Notes: generated from the sequence alone by a model not told the origin. A DNA stretch of 64,000 nt from CAWHBO01 sp963827735 (GCA_963827735.1 CAWHBO010000002.1:1-64000); one strand, 5' to 3'; positions 35,144 to 44,749 are shown, counted from the first letter of the stretch. Made by a program: numbers and translations.

Positions 35144-36430
35144 CTATAAATTTAATAATTCATTTAATGTTTTGCGGGCGGTTTTTTCCCAAGAATAATC
35201 TTTAACTCTTTCAAGGCCTGATAAAATCAGTTTCTGTCTCAGCTCTTCATCTTCAAGCACCCGGTCTAAAGCTTCGGCGATGGAATGCACATATCTGGGA
35301 TCAAATTGCATAGCTGCTTCCCCCACCACTTCCGGAATGGCTGTAACATTGGACGCGGCGATTGGTATTCCACAAGCCATTGCTTGCAGAAGCGGTATTC
35401 CAAACCCTTCGCATTTAGATGGGAAAACAAAAGCATCGGCGCCGTTATAAATATAAGGGATATCAAGCTCGCTTATCCAGCCAGGCATGATGACATCATC
35501 CATCAGTTCAAATTCAGCGATCATGTATTTTATCTCATCATAACCAAAGCTGGCATCGCCCACCATCACCAGCTTATGCTTTAAACCCTTACGCCGCTCT
35601 TTCAGCATTGCAAACGCCTCAATCAGCGCCGGAATATTTTTTTTTCTTTCCAGGCGGCCGATAAAAAATATATAAGGCTTTTCAATCCCATATTTGTTTA
35701 AAATCTCTGCGATCTTTTTTTCATCATCAACCTTCTTATATAGCAGCTTGTTATAGCCGTTGGGTATAACGGTTATTTTCTCTACGGGACATTTAAAATT
35801 ATGCAACAGATCATCTTTGGTGGAATTTGATGCGACAATGATCTTTTTTGCATGCTTGACCGCGAAGTTTGTTGACCATTCCAGATAATCCAGGGCATTC
35901 ACTTGATATTTGCCCAAAGACAAGATCCCGACAATCATATTCAAAAACCTTCTTCGCTTTGATCCAAACGAGCCAATCAGCCCTTCGCGATAATCATAAA
36001 TTTTGTCTTTAAGCCCGATATCGTGGATGGTAACGATTGATTTGCGCGGACAAATCAGAGGCAGCACATGACCAGGGACAAAAAGAACATCGGGGCGGTA
36101 AAAAATCATTTCCAGGCTAAAACGTCCTTGCGTCCAAAAATATTTGAATGGCCACTGCAAAATTTTGGCCCGAAAATTTCCATACGGACTTTTTATCTTT
36201 TGAAATCCGCTCCTGTCAACTGGGGAGGGCGCAATGTCTTCGCCATCGCTTTCATCATATTGCTCAGTTGTCAAATCAAGCAAGCCGCCAGTCAACGGTT
36301 TGTTGGTGTATAAAATATATTCATTCTTGTCGTCCAGCTTTGCAAGCCACCTGATCATGTAATATGAATACCATTCCGGTCCGCTCTTATGGCTTAAATT
36401 TGCTCTGCTGGCATCAATGCCGATGACCAT
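35144..36430 (-). CDS. Glycosyltransferase family 4
   Basis: The 428-residue GT-B enzyme starts MVIGIDASRANLSHKSGPEWYS and has KIIVASNSTKDDLLHNF, VIPNGYNKLLYK, IFFIGRLERKKNIPALIEAF, VMVGDASFGYDEI and the donor-binding VFPSKCEGFGIPLLQAMACGIPIAASN. This is a mannosyl/glucosyltransferase of polysaccharide or glycolipid synthesis; the substrate is unknown. It lies 9 nt downstream of mreB, so cell shape and envelope glycan genes appear in one transcript. Confidence 0.92.
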   Translation of the reverse strand: MVIGIDASRANLSHKSGPEWYSYYMIRWLAKLDDKNEYILYTNKPLTGGLLDLTTEQYDESDGEDIAPSPVDRSGFQKIKSPYGNFRAKILQWPFKYFWTQGRFSLEMIFYRPDVLFVPGHVLPLICPRKSIVTIHDIGLKDKIYDYREGLIGSFGSKRRRFLNMIVGILSLGKYQVNALDYLEWSTNFAVKHAKKIIVASNSTKDDLLHNFKCPVEKITVIPNGYNKLLYKKVDDEKKIAEILNKYGIEKPYIFFIGRLERKKNIPALIEAFAMLKERRKGLKHKLVMVGDASFGYDEIKYMIAEFELMDDVIMPGWISELDIPYIYNGADAFVFPSKCEGFGIPLLQAMACGIPIAASNVTAIPEVVGEAAMQFDPRYVHSIAEALDRVLEDEELRQKLILSGLERVKDYSWEKTARKTLNELLNL

Positions 36431-36439
36431 ATATTTAAA

Positions 36440-37447
36440 TTACTTTGTAGCCAAGATGGATCTTTTATAACTGTCAAGATTATCCAGCGCAATGCCAGTT
36501 CCTTTCGCTACGCATAACAAGGCTTCGTCAGCTATGTATGAAGGCACTCCGGTCGTTCTGGAAAGAAGCTGATCAATGTTTCTAAGAAGAGAGCTACCTC
36601 CTGTAAGCACCATGCCTTTATCCATGATGTCAGCTGACAGTTCCGGCGGCGTTTCATGCAAAACTTTCTTAGCCGCCATGATGATTGCTTCCAATTCATT
36701 CTGCAAGGCTTCCGTAACATCGTTGGAGTTGACGGTGATGCATCTGGGGAGGCCGGTTAAGATATCGCGCCCTCTGATCTCTTGCGACAATTTGTTTTCC
36801 AGATACAGGGCTGATCCAATGTTGATCTTTACGTCTTCAGCCGTCCTTTCTCCGATGGCTAAATTATATTTTTTTCTGATAAACTCCACAATTGCCTCAT
36901 CAAACTTGTTGCCCCCCACGCGCACGGACGTGGCGGAAACAATGCCCCCAAGCGAAATGACCGCCATTTCGGCGGTTCCTCCTCCAATATCAATGATCAT
37001 ATGTCCGCTGGCGGATCCGATCGGTATATCGGCTCCAATGGCGGCGGCCACCGGCTCTTTGATGATGTAAGCGGCTTTGGCTCCGGCGGCGATGGTGGCA
37101 TCAATCACAGCCCGGCGTTCAGTGGATGAAATTCCGGCCGGCACAGCGACCATGACTTCCGGCCGAAAAAGCCTGACGCCGCCGACCGCTTTGTTGATAA
37201 AATACCGGAGCATCGCTTCGGTCGTTCGGTAATCTGCGATCACTCCGTCTTTCAAAGGCTTGACCGCGATGATCGCGTCCGGAGTCCGCCCCAGCATATC
37301 TTTCGCTTCGTTGCCCACGGCTAAAATCTTTTTATCCGCGACGGAGACAGCGACTACGCTCGGCTCATTTATGACGATGCCGCGCTTCGGTAAATGAACC
37401 AAGGTATAAGTTGTTCCCAAATCAATTCCGATTCTTTTTATAAACAT
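36440..37447 (-). CDS. mreB: Rod shape-determining protein MreB
   Basis: The 335-residue actin-fold ATPase has the phosphate-1 motif RIGIDLGTTYTLVHL, VGNEAKDMLGRTP, PLKDGVIADYRTTEAML, the connect-1 EPVAAAIGADIPI, phosphate-2 MIIDIGGGTAEMAVI and the adenosine motif GMVLTGGSSLL. It forms membrane filaments that guide the elongation peptidoglycan machinery. No mreC or mreD follows; its neighbours are a membrane protein upstream and a GT4 enzyme downstream. The length is standard. Confidence 0.95.
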   Translation of the reverse strand: MFIKRIGIDLGTTYTLVHLPKRGIVINEPSVVAVSVADKKILAVGNEAKDMLGRTPDAIIAVKPLKDGVIADYRTTEAMLRYFINKAVGGVRLFRPEVMVAVPAGISSTERRAVIDATIAAGAKAAYIIKEPVAAAIGADIPIGSASGHMIIDIGGGTAEMAVISLGGIVSATSVRVGGNKFDEAIVEFIRKKYNLAIGERTAEDVKINIGSALYLENKLSQEIRGRDILTGLPRCITVNSNDVTEALQNELEAIIMAAKKVLHETPPELSADIMDKGMVLTGGSSLLRNIDQLLSRTTGVPSYIADEALLCVAKGTGIALDNLDSYKRSILATK

Positions 37448-37465
37448 AAGGTTTACGCTTGCTTG

Positions 37466-38269
37466 TTAATAAAAATCTACGATGAATTCCATTTTTGCTG
37501 ATAAATCAGTTTCCCACCTCACGCTGTTCGCATCAGAATAAACGTTAAATCCTGAAGGTAAAAAATCTTTGATATTTTTTTTAAATCTTAAATTTACAGC
37601 CAGAGGGTCAAGCTGATCCGTTTGGGAATTTTGAACTTTAAGCTGATAGCCGCGGCATTTTCCGATCTCAAAATTTTTATCGGGCAGCTTATAACTTAAG
37701 CGCGCGTTTGCGATTTCCCCTTGCCTGACAATGATCTCGCCCGCAAACACTGTCCGATTGTTTTTTACCATGCTCGTTACGATCCCGTCTTTAAAGCCAT
37801 CCGCCCCGGTCAGAATGCTTCCCAAAGGCGCATAAATTGAAACTTTGTCCTGATAAGTTTTTTGGCCGTCATTGCTCGTTTCGGGGTACGCGTAATTCAA
37901 TTTCAAAAGAGAAAAAAATCCATTGACATCCTGATCAATTGAATATTCAAAACTTTTACTTATTTTTGGCCGGACAGCGGCGGGAAGGCTGCTTAAAAAG
38001 GAGATCGTTAAATTATCATCTTGAATGGCACCGGTTTCTGCCGGAATAATATCCTGCACGGTCGGTTCTATGTTTTTTGCGACAAAAAAATTCCAGCCGA
38101 AAAAGATGATCACGAATGCCAAAAAAATTATAAAAAAATATTTTATGAATCTTGCGGTAAGCTTCCGCCTTCTTCTCTTTTTTACCGGTGGAAGATTTTT
38201 ATATAATTCTTTTCCAAAATCAAAAATCTCGAGAAAATTGATTTTATCATGTTCACGTTTAATGAGCAT
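37466..38269 (-). CDS. Membrane-anchored exported protein, DUF4012-like tail
   Basis: The 267-residue protein has a basic juxtamembrane stretch (VKKRRRRKLTARF), one membrane helix (FFIIFLAFVIIFFGWNFFV, ~45-63) and an external beta-rich domain. Its end (LSYKLPDKNFEIGKCRGYQLKVQNSQT...LAVNLRFKK) resembles the last part of DUF4012 proteins common in CPR (inference). It lies 18 nt before mreB, so it may belong to the same envelope transcript. Function unknown. Confidence 0.65.
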   Translation of the reverse strand: MLIKREHDKINFLEIFDFGKELYKNLPPVKKRRRRKLTARFIKYFFIIFLAFVIIFFGWNFFVAKNIEPTVQDIIPAETGAIQDDNLTISFLSSLPAAVRPKISKSFEYSIDQDVNGFFSLLKLNYAYPETSNDGQKTYQDKVSIYAPLGSILTGADGFKDGIVTSMVKNNRTVFAGEIIVRQGEIANARLSYKLPDKNFEIGKCRGYQLKVQNSQTDQLDPLAVNLRFKKNIKDFLPSGFNVYSDANSVRWETDLSAKMEFIVDFY

Positions 38270-38338
38270 AATTTAAAGCTTTTCCCTTTAAAACACAAAT
38301 AAATTATAACAGCACTGAATGGATTTTTCAAGGTACCA

Positions 38339-38363
38339 AAAATACCGCTTTAAACGGTATTTT
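38339..38363 (-). terminator. Terminator of the MacAB-type efflux operon
   Basis: A 9-bp stem AAAATACCG/CGGTATTTT with a 7-nt loop, T-rich on the - strand side, follows the last permease gene by 36 nt. Confidence 0.82.
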
Positions 38364-38398
38364 GTTAACATACATATAATTATAAACCGCTTTTACCG

Positions 38399-39670
38399 CT
38401 ATTCTTTCCTTAAAGCCGCAATCGGATCAAGCCGGGCGGCTTTTCTGGCGGGATATAGACCAAAAACAATGCCGAAAAAAGAAGAAAAACCGAGCGCGAC
38501 AAAAATTGATTTTGCCGGTATCTGAAATCTCCAATCTAACCCATTTGAATTTGCACCAATTGAAATCAGAAAAGAAATAAAAATTCCCAGCCCCACTCCA
38601 ACAATTCCACCCATCACAGTTATCAGGATAGACTCAACCAGAAACTGCCACATGATATCAGTGTATTTCGCTCCCACGGCTTTCCTGAGGCCGATTTCTC
38701 CGGTTCTTTCGCTGACAATCACGTACATGATGTTCATGATCCCGACTCCGCCCACCACCAGTGAAATTACAACAATGGCCAGAAGCAGCAAAGTTATCGC
38801 CCCGGTGATCGTTCCCATCAAATCCATCATCTCTTTCATGGTCACAACCCGAAAATCGTCCTTGTTGAAGTCGTCAACATTTTTAACGGCAATATCATGC
38901 CTTTCCCTTAAAAGTGTTCTTATCTCCATTGCGGTTTCTTCAGCGCGATTAACATTGACAACTTGCGAGATGAAGCTTTGAACATAATCTATACCCATGA
39001 CTTTCTTCTGCAAAGTTCTGGCCGGCACATAAATCATATCATCAAAATCCATCCCCATAACCGCCCCCCTTTCCGCCATCACTCCAATCACTCTGAATTT
39101 TGTCTTTCTGATCTTGACCATTTTCCCAATCGCATCGTTTAAACCGAACAATTTCTCTTTCATCTTTGAACCAAGCACCACGACTTGCGTTAAAGACTTA
39201 TCTTCTTCTTCCGTAAAAAACCTTCCTTCAGCGACCTTGCTCTTATCGACTTCAATGAATGTGTTGTTGGTGCCGATGATAAATCCTTTCTTAAGTTCAT
39301 TGCCATAGCTTATCTGTTCCTGGCTCATGATCATGGTATAGGCATTTTTAACATTTGAAAGTTTGCGCACGGCAGACATATCATCCAGCGTTAACGTGGT
39401 TATCTGCACACCTTGGGCCAAATCAGTTGCCCCGGCTGAACTCATATTTGAGACTTTGTTGTTGGTGGGAATTTTTATCTCCGTATTGATGATATCCGTG
39501 CCGAAACTTTCCATCTGTCCTAAAATCAACCCTTCAATGCCGGCTCCCGCCGAATAAACGACAATCACGCTGGCTATGCCAACCACAATTCCCAGGATTG
39601 TCAAAAACGTTCGCATTTTGTTGGCGAACATGGAAATGATTGCCGATTTGGCGGAAGTAAAAATTATCAT
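38399..39670 (-). CDS. MacB-type ABC permease (FtsX family), second copy
   Basis: The 423-residue permease has the MacB pattern: an N-terminal TM helix (ANKMRTFLTILGIVVGIASVIVVYSAGAG), a large periplasmic-type MacB_PCD domain (~residues 45-270) and three C-terminal TM helices with the FtsX motifs VVGGVGIMNIMYVIVSERTGEIGLRKAVGA and FGLYPARKAARLDPIAALR. It works as a mechanotransmission exporter with the ATPase at 40949 and the HlyD protein at 41675. It is paralogous to the permease directly upstream, so a heterodimer is plausible. Confidence 0.9.
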   Translation of the reverse strand: MIIFTSAKSAIISMFANKMRTFLTILGIVVGIASVIVVYSAGAGIEGLILGQMESFGTDIINTEIKIPTNNKVSNMSSAGATDLAQGVQITTLTLDDMSAVRKLSNVKNAYTMIMSQEQISYGNELKKGFIIGTNNTFIEVDKSKVAEGRFFTEEEDKSLTQVVVLGSKMKEKLFGLNDAIGKMVKIRKTKFRVIGVMAERGAVMGMDFDDMIYVPARTLQKKVMGIDYVQSFISQVVNVNRAEETAMEIRTLLRERHDIAVKNVDDFNKDDFRVVTMKEMMDLMGTITGAITLLLLAIVVISLVVGGVGIMNIMYVIVSERTGEIGLRKAVGAKYTDIMWQFLVESILITVMGGIVGVGLGIFISFLISIGANSNGLDWRFQIPAKSIFVALGFSSFFGIVFGLYPARKAARLDPIAALRKE

Positions 39671-39691
39671 AAACGCTTGATAAAATGACGC

Positions 39692-40945
39692 TTATTCATA
39701 CCTTAAAGCCTCAACCGGCTCCAAGCGTGAGGCTTTTCTTGCGGGATATAAGCCAAAAACCAACCCCACGGCCGCGGAAACTCCAATGGCTAAAAAAATC
39801 GACAAGAATGAAACCACAAATTCCCAATTATACTCAAGATAATTGGCGACCACCGCAATCAAAAACGAAATGATGACGCCGCCGATCATGCCGACAATCC
39901 CGCCGAGCAATGTAACCGTAACCGCTTCCATCAGAAACTGATTCATGATGTTGGAATTGTTCGCTCCCACGGCTTTCCGAAGGCCGATTTCTCTGGTCCG
40001 CTCTGAGACTGAAACCAGCATGATGTTCATGATGCCGATGCCGCCGACCAACAAAGACAAAGCCGCCATTGCCGCTAAAAAATATTTCAACGCGTTGGTG
40101 ACAGTTGTGATGATATCAAGCGCCTGCGCGGTGCTTCTAACTGTAAAATCATCGTCTTTTCCGGTTGGATCGCTGATATCATGTCTTTCGCGCAATGTGG
40201 TCTTGATGTCCAGAATGGCGCGATCCACATTTTCCGGCGAATCTATTTTTATCCTAGCCATCCCCACGTGGTTTACTCCGGCAATAAGCTTCTGGACCGT
40301 AATGATCGGAATTAAAATTTTATCATCATAACTCTGAAAAGCGACCGTCCCTCTTTCCTTCATAACGCCAATCACCTCAAAGGAATGTTTTTTTATCTTG
40401 ATTCTTTGCCCCGTAGCTTCTGAGTTGCCAAAAAGTTCCTCCTTAACCTGGCTTCCAAGCACCACGACTTTTGACAGATTCCGCTCTTCTTCTTTGGTAA
40501 AAAATCTTCCTTTTTCCACTTCCCCGCCCTCTACATCCAGATAACCGACCGTACAGCCGCTCAAAGTCCCCTCATAGCTGTTCGTTCCCCATTCCAATTT
40601 GGCCGCAGTCGTAGAATATGCAACCACCTCTTCCACGCTTGGAACATTGCTTTCCTTTTTCAGAGCCATGATATCATCATAAGTCAGTGTTGTGATAACA
40701 ATCCCCATAACAGAAGTCGGCGGCCCATCTTCGCCGGAATTTCCCGGCAAGATCCCGACGATGTTGGTACCCAAAGATTTTATCTGATTAAGAATCAAGC
40801 TCTGCGCTCCGGCTCCCACCGACATGATGACGATGACCGCTCCCACTCCGATCACGATGCCAAGCATAGTTAAAACACTTCTCGTTTTGTTGGCAAGAAG
40901 TGCTTTGAGCGACAAGGTAACGGCCTGACGTATATAATTTATCAT
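39692..40945 (-). CDS. MacB-type ABC permease (FtsX family), first copy
   Basis: The 417-residue paralogue of the next gene starts NKTRSVLTMLGIVIGVGAVIVIMSVGAG, has a MacB_PCD external domain (~40-260), and ends with LVGGIGIMNIMLVSVSERTREIGLRKAVGA and VFGLYPARKASRLEPVEALR. It starts 3 nt after the ATPase gene and is clearly in the same operon. Two different half-permeases with one ATPase suggest a heterodimeric exporter of peptides, lipids or drugs; the cargo is unknown. Confidence 0.9.
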   Translation of the reverse strand: MINYIRQAVTLSLKALLANKTRSVLTMLGIVIGVGAVIVIMSVGAGAQSLILNQIKSLGTNIVGILPGNSGEDGPPTSVMGIVITTLTYDDIMALKKESNVPSVEEVVAYSTTAAKLEWGTNSYEGTLSGCTVGYLDVEGGEVEKGRFFTKEEERNLSKVVVLGSQVKEELFGNSEATGQRIKIKKHSFEVIGVMKERGTVAFQSYDDKILIPIITVQKLIAGVNHVGMARIKIDSPENVDRAILDIKTTLRERHDISDPTGKDDDFTVRSTAQALDIITTVTNALKYFLAAMAALSLLVGGIGIMNIMLVSVSERTREIGLRKAVGANNSNIMNQFLMEAVTVTLLGGIVGMIGGVIISFLIAVVANYLEYNWEFVVSFLSIFLAIGVSAAVGLVFGLYPARKASRLEPVEALRYE

Positions 40946-40948
40946 AAT

Positions 40949-41662
40949 TTATTTCAGATTCTGTCCATCGCGGGCGATACGGCGATTTGCCACTTGAGAA
41001 TCTTCAACAATCAGTCCATCCCGCACTTTTATAATCCGCTTCGCATGTTCAGCGGTAAAAGTCTCATGCGTGACCAGAATGATCGTGTTGCCGGCATCAT
41101 TTAATTTCTGAAGGATTTCCATCACCTGAATGCCTGACACGGAATCAAGGTTTCCAGTCGGTTCATCGGCGAAAATTACCGAAGGATGGTTTACCAAAGC
41201 TCTGGCAATCGCAACTCTCTGTTTTTCTCCTCCGGATATCTGATTGGTGAAATAGTGCAGCCGATGCGACAATCCGACGCTTTCCAAAACTTCTCGCGCT
41301 CTTTTATCTCCGGAAAATCTTTTTTTTGAGTATGTAAGCGGCAATTTGACGTTATCTAAAACCGTGGTCCGAGGTAAAAGATTGAAGGCCTGAAAAACAA
41401 AACCGATTTCTTCATTCCTTAAAAGGGCCAGTTGATCATCATTTAACTCAGAAGTTTTCTTATCGTTAAAATAATATTCGCCGCCGGAGATGGTATCCAA
41501 AAGTCCCAAAATATGCATCAATGTGGATTTCCCGGACCCGGAAGGACCCATGATGGAAACAAAATCGCCTTTCTCCATGGAAAAAGAAATTCCGCAGAGC
41601 ACCTTGGTTGTTATATCTCCTGTTTGGAATTTTTTCGTTAAATTTTCAACTTTTATCAGCAT
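40949..41662 (-). CDS. ABC transporter ATPase, MacB/LolD type
   Basis: The 237-residue ATPase has Walker A GPSGSGKSTLM (~residues 40-50), the Q-loop FVFQAFNLLPRTTVLDNV, signature ISGGEKQRVAIARAL, Walker B VIFADEPTGNLDS and the H-loop ILVTHE. The family serves MacB/FtsX-type permeases. It lies between the HlyD gene and two MacB permeases in one operon. The first residues MLIKVENLTKKFQTGDITTKVL fit a normal start. Confidence 0.95.
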   Translation of the reverse strand: MLIKVENLTKKFQTGDITTKVLCGISFSMEKGDFVSIMGPSGSGKSTLMHILGLLDTISGGEYYFNDKKTSELNDDQLALLRNEEIGFVFQAFNLLPRTTVLDNVKLPLTYSKKRFSGDKRAREVLESVGLSHRLHYFTNQISGGEKQRVAIARALVNHPSVIFADEPTGNLDSVSGIQVMEILQKLNDAGNTIILVTHETFTAEHAKRIIKVRDGLIVEDSQVANRRIARDGQNLK

Positions 41663-41674
41663 GTTTATGGTTAA

Positions 41675-43567
41675 TTATTTCTGTGTCGTGTAAGTTATAA
41701 TCAAATCCCCTTCCTTAACTCCGCTCAGCACCTCCACCTTTCCCTCGTCGCTCTTGAGACCGATCTCAATCTTCGCTTCCTGAACCTGATTGTTCACAAG
41801 CAATTTTACGGTTTTTCCGTCAGCGCCGTTATCAATCACCGCCCGAAAAGGAATGTTTAAAACATTTTTCTTTTCGGCAGTCGTGATGGTCACGTTCGCC
41901 GTCATGCCTGACTTTATCTCTTTGCCGTCCGGATCAAAACTGATGTCAATTTTATAGTAGATGACATCTTGGACGTTCGTTTCCGCCGGCTCAATGAAAA
42001 TTGTTTGGCCGGGAAATTTCACGTCTTCGCCATACGCATCCAAAGTGATCATGACGGCATCGCCGATCTTTACCTTGGCGATATCCGCTTCGGAAACGAG
42101 GACTTCAATCCCGAACATTCCGCCGCTTAAAACCGAAATCACGGGACTGCCGGCCGCCACCTGCTCACCTTGCTCATAATTGCTCTTCGTCACCACTCCC
42201 GCGACCGGAGAACGCAACTCGCAATCTTCAATTTGTTTTAAAATGGTGTTAAGCGAGGCTTCCGCTTGCCGAACCTGCGCTTCTGCCAGCGACACATCAT
42301 ATGCATTCGCCGGAGCTTTTACCTTCTTTAGCTGGGCCACTGCCACCTGCCAGGCCTGATACGCTCCATCAATCGCTGATTGCGCGGCAACCAGCTGCTT
42401 TTCTCTGTTTATTTGAGCGGTACTCAAGGCATTTTTAGCATTTTCCAAAGCATCTGCGTATCCCGCTTGCGCTGATTTTAAAGCATTGTCAGCGGCCGTT
42501 ACTTGGGTGTTATACGTTAAAATCGCATCGCTAAGCCTTTGCTTGACGGCTTCAATTCCGGAAATACCGGCGGATACGGCAGTCTGTTGAGCGCTGATCG
42601 TCGACTTTAAAGTATCAATTCTAGTTTGCGTAAAAGAACCGTTGGTTACGCTGTTCTCCAATGATTTATAACAATTTGCCAGAGAGGAAAGGGTTTTGTT
42701 CATAAGGCTTCCGGCATCGCTTACCAGCTTCAAAATCATATCTTGATTTTTTGAAATCGTTTCGGCATCAATTGAACTTCTAAGAGGCGCGACCATAAGC
42801 ATGGCCTCGCCATAATACTGATTGGTAAGAGCAAGAAATGTCGGGTTCTCTTTGCTGATAAAATCTTTTCCGTCAGCATCCGTGATGGTCCGATTGACAT
42901 TGTCCAAAGCCGTGTTGGCGACTGAAAGATTGTTTTTCATCGCCACCAATGAATCGGAGAGGCTGTTGTATATGGCGTCTTGATATGTGCTTTTGGCGTT
43001 GTGCAAACTGTCCTCAGCAGAAACAACCGCCTGTTCCTCTCTGGTCACATCAGAGGCTCCTCCGCTTGCCAAATCAGAATGGGTTTTTTCGGCTTGCGCT
43101 ACAGTTGTGTCGGCTGATTTTTTCGTTTGCGCATAATCATTCTTGGCGGCATTATATGCCGTCTCAGCTTGATTCGCGCCCGCCTCCACAACCGCGACCT
43201 CTTCTTTGGTCGCTCCGGCTCGCATTTTTTGCAGGCTGCTCTTGGCCACATCAAGGCTGGCCTCTGCCTGAAGTCTTTTGATATCTAAATCGCTTTTATC
43301 CAGCTCAACCAAAATCTGATTGGAAACAACCGCGTCGCCGACTTTTACACTCAACTTGCTGATCTTTCCCCCAGCCGGAAAGCTTAAGTTAAGCTCATCT
43401 TTGGCCTTGACTGTTCCGGTCTCGCTGACCGTCTGTATGATATCGCCCATCAGCGCCTTTTCGGTGGTATAGGTTTCCGTGCTCTTTTTGGGCACGATCA
43501 TATAAATTACGGCGATAACGATGATTGCCAAAATCGCCAAAATGATTGAAGCTTTTTTTATGGTCAT
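41675..43567 (-). CDS. HlyD/MacA-type membrane fusion protein, long coiled coil
   Basis: The 630-residue periplasmic adaptor has an N-terminal membrane helix (~6-26), a biotinyl-lipoyl half-motif (GKISKLSVKVGDAVVSNQILVELDKSDLD), and a long alanine-rich coiled-coil region (~85-430). The second lipoyl half follows (LRSPVAGVVTKSNYEQGEQV), then beta-barrel and membrane-proximal domains ending LSGVKEGDLIITY. At 630 residues it is longer than MacA (~370) because of the coiled coil. Its ATG overlaps the stop of the receiver gene (ATGA). Confidence 0.9.
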   Translation of the reverse strand: MTIKKASIILAILAIIVIAVIYMIVPKKSTETYTTEKALMGDIIQTVSETGTVKAKDELNLSFPAGGKISKLSVKVGDAVVSNQILVELDKSDLDIKRLQAEASLDVAKSSLQKMRAGATKEEVAVVEAGANQAETAYNAAKNDYAQTKKSADTTVAQAEKTHSDLASGGASDVTREEQAVVSAEDSLHNAKSTYQDAIYNSLSDSLVAMKNNLSVANTALDNVNRTITDADGKDFISKENPTFLALTNQYYGEAMLMVAPLRSSIDAETISKNQDMILKLVSDAGSLMNKTLSSLANCYKSLENSVTNGSFTQTRIDTLKSTISAQQTAVSAGISGIEAVKQRLSDAILTYNTQVTAADNALKSAQAGYADALENAKNALSTAQINREKQLVAAQSAIDGAYQAWQVAVAQLKKVKAPANAYDVSLAEAQVRQAEASLNTILKQIEDCELRSPVAGVVTKSNYEQGEQVAAGSPVISVLSGGMFGIEVLVSEADIAKVKIGDAVMITLDAYGEDVKFPGQTIFIEPAETNVQDVIYYKIDISFDPDGKEIKSGMTANVTITTAEKKNVLNIPFRAVIDNGADGKTVKLLVNNQVQEAKIEIGLKSDEGKVEVLSGVKEGDLIITYTTQK

Positions 43568-43956
43568 TTTTTTATAATATTATTAAATATTTTTGTGATA
43601 ATTTTTACCATCTCATCAACATTCGTATTGTGTTTGGAATAAAAGAATTCCACGCCCATGTTTTCCAATTTCGTAACTTTCGGCACTTCTCTGTTTTCCG
43701 TATAAACAAGCATGTGGCTTTTTGACAATTCATCATCCGCCCGTATGTTTAAAACCAAATCCATGCCGTCAAATTGAGGATGATCAACGTCAAGAACAAT
43801 GAGTTTGGGGCCGGCATTTCTTATCTGCTCAAGCAAAAGCTCGCTGTCTTCCGAGCCTGCGCTTGTTGCCAAATCAAACCCGGTTTCACAGAGTTTTGCC
43901 GCAAGCGCAGCCAAAACATTAGCATCGTTATCCAAAATAAAAATATGCTTGTTCAT
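43564..43956 (-). CDS. Response-regulator receiver-domain protein
   Basis: The ~130-residue stand-alone REC domain has IFILDNDANVLAAL (acidic pocket), LIVLDVDHPQFDGMDLVLNIR (phosphoacceptor Asp), LVYTENREVPKV (Thr switch) and FFYSKHNT (Lys). No output domain and no kinase are nearby. A TATAAT lies so close to the first ATG (43962) that the second ATG (43956) is the likelier start, giving an almost leaderless mRNA. It is translationally coupled to the HlyD gene and heads the efflux operon. Confidence 0.82.
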   Translation of the reverse strand: MNKHIFILDNDANVLAALAAKLCETGFDLATSAGSEDSELLLEQIRNAGPKLIVLDVDHPQFDGMDLVLNIRADDELSKSHMLVYTENREVPKVTKLENMGVEFFYSKHNTNVDEMVKIITKIFNNIIKK

Positions 43957-43962
43957 AAGCAT

Positions 43963-43992
43963 ATTATACCAGATTTATTATATTTTTTCCAA
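43963..43992 (-). promoter_or_regulatory. Promoter of the REC-HlyD-MacAB operon
   Basis: On the - strand TTGGAA (43992-43987) and TATAAT (43968-43963) are 18 bp apart. The expected start site falls at or near the ATG at 43956. Confidence 0.65.
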
Positions 43993-44035
43993 TACCAAAA
44001 AATCATACCATATTCAAAATTTAATATATAAATCT

Positions 44036-44446
44036 TCAACTAAGGCCATGCTCATTGAAACATTTTGTATATTTCTTATCCTCGCCGGTAACATGGTTAA
44101 GGATCCAATCCTCAATAAAGTCAATGACTTCAAACGATAAAATAAATTCCTGATTTTTTTTAAATCCTTCTTGAAATGATCGTATCTTGTCGGTGTACAT
44201 CTTGTGCTGAGCAATTTGTTCGTCTTTCTTCTCATAATTGAATTCAACAAAATACTTTTCCTCCGCGCTAAAATGGACATCAACATACCGGGCCAAGTCA
44301 TCCAGCACCTTGCTTAAAATCTCCTTGTCACTGCCATCTTTCATGGCAGAATACAAAGCGTTTATATAGGCAAACAGCTGTTTGTGCTGTTCGTCAATAA
44401 TTTTGACCCCTACGCTGTAGGAATCCTTCCATTCAATTAAGGCCAT
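44036..44446 (-). CDS. Bacteriohemerythrin
   Basis: The 136-residue four-helix protein binds a di-iron centre that carries O2. The ligands are visible in order: WKDSYSVGVKIIDEQHKQLF (His in DEQH), HFSAEEKYF (His and Glu), AQHKMYTDKI and ILNHVTGEDKKY (His and Asp). It may store or sense oxygen; an association with the response-regulator/efflux operon 73 nt downstream is possible but a promoter separates them. The length is typical. Confidence 0.93.
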   Translation of the reverse strand: MALIEWKDSYSVGVKIIDEQHKQLFAYINALYSAMKDGSDKEILSKVLDDLARYVDVHFSAEEKYFVEFNYEKKDEQIAQHKMYTDKIRSFQEGFKKNQEFILSFEVIDFIEDWILNHVTGEDKKYTKCFNEHGLS

Positions 44447-44604
44447 ATGATTTTATAAAAATATTATTTATAAATTTTTTATGTTTTTCTCACTTCTCTA
44501 TCTTGATTATATCACAAATTCAGATAACTTTCGCGTATATCCAAGCGTCTTTGTAGCATCCCCCATCCTCAAGGGTCGGATTGAAATTGTTGGCATAAAA
44601 ATTT

Positions 44605-44641
44605 ATTTTCAGTTGTACCCATGCAGGGTACAACTGAAAAT
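44605..44641. repeat. Perfect 16-bp hairpin element
   Basis: Arms 44605-44620 and 44626-44641 (core CAGTTGTACCC) are perfect complements around the 5-nt loop ATGCA. It could be a palindromic element; no gene ends here that would need a terminator. Confidence 0.9.
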
Positions 44642-44649
44642 TTTAACCA

Positions 44650-44664
44650 GTGACAAAATGTCAC
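44650..44664. repeat. Small palindrome GTGAC-N5-GTCAC
   Basis: A 5-bp stem with loop AAAAT lies 8 nt after the previous hairpin. It is the weakest member of the cluster. Confidence 0.6.
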
Positions 44665-44732
44665 GACTTCGCTTTCTTGTTCAATAAACTCTATTTCTCA
44701 TTATTTACAATTTTAACTTTCAAATTTCAAAC

Positions 44733-44749
44733 GTCGACAAATTGTCGAC
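44733..44749. repeat. Palindrome GTCGACAA-A-TTGTCGAC
   Basis: A 17-nt perfect palindrome around a single central base, within a truncated reading frame. It could be an insertion that disrupted the gene, or a protein-binding site. Confidence 0.85.
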
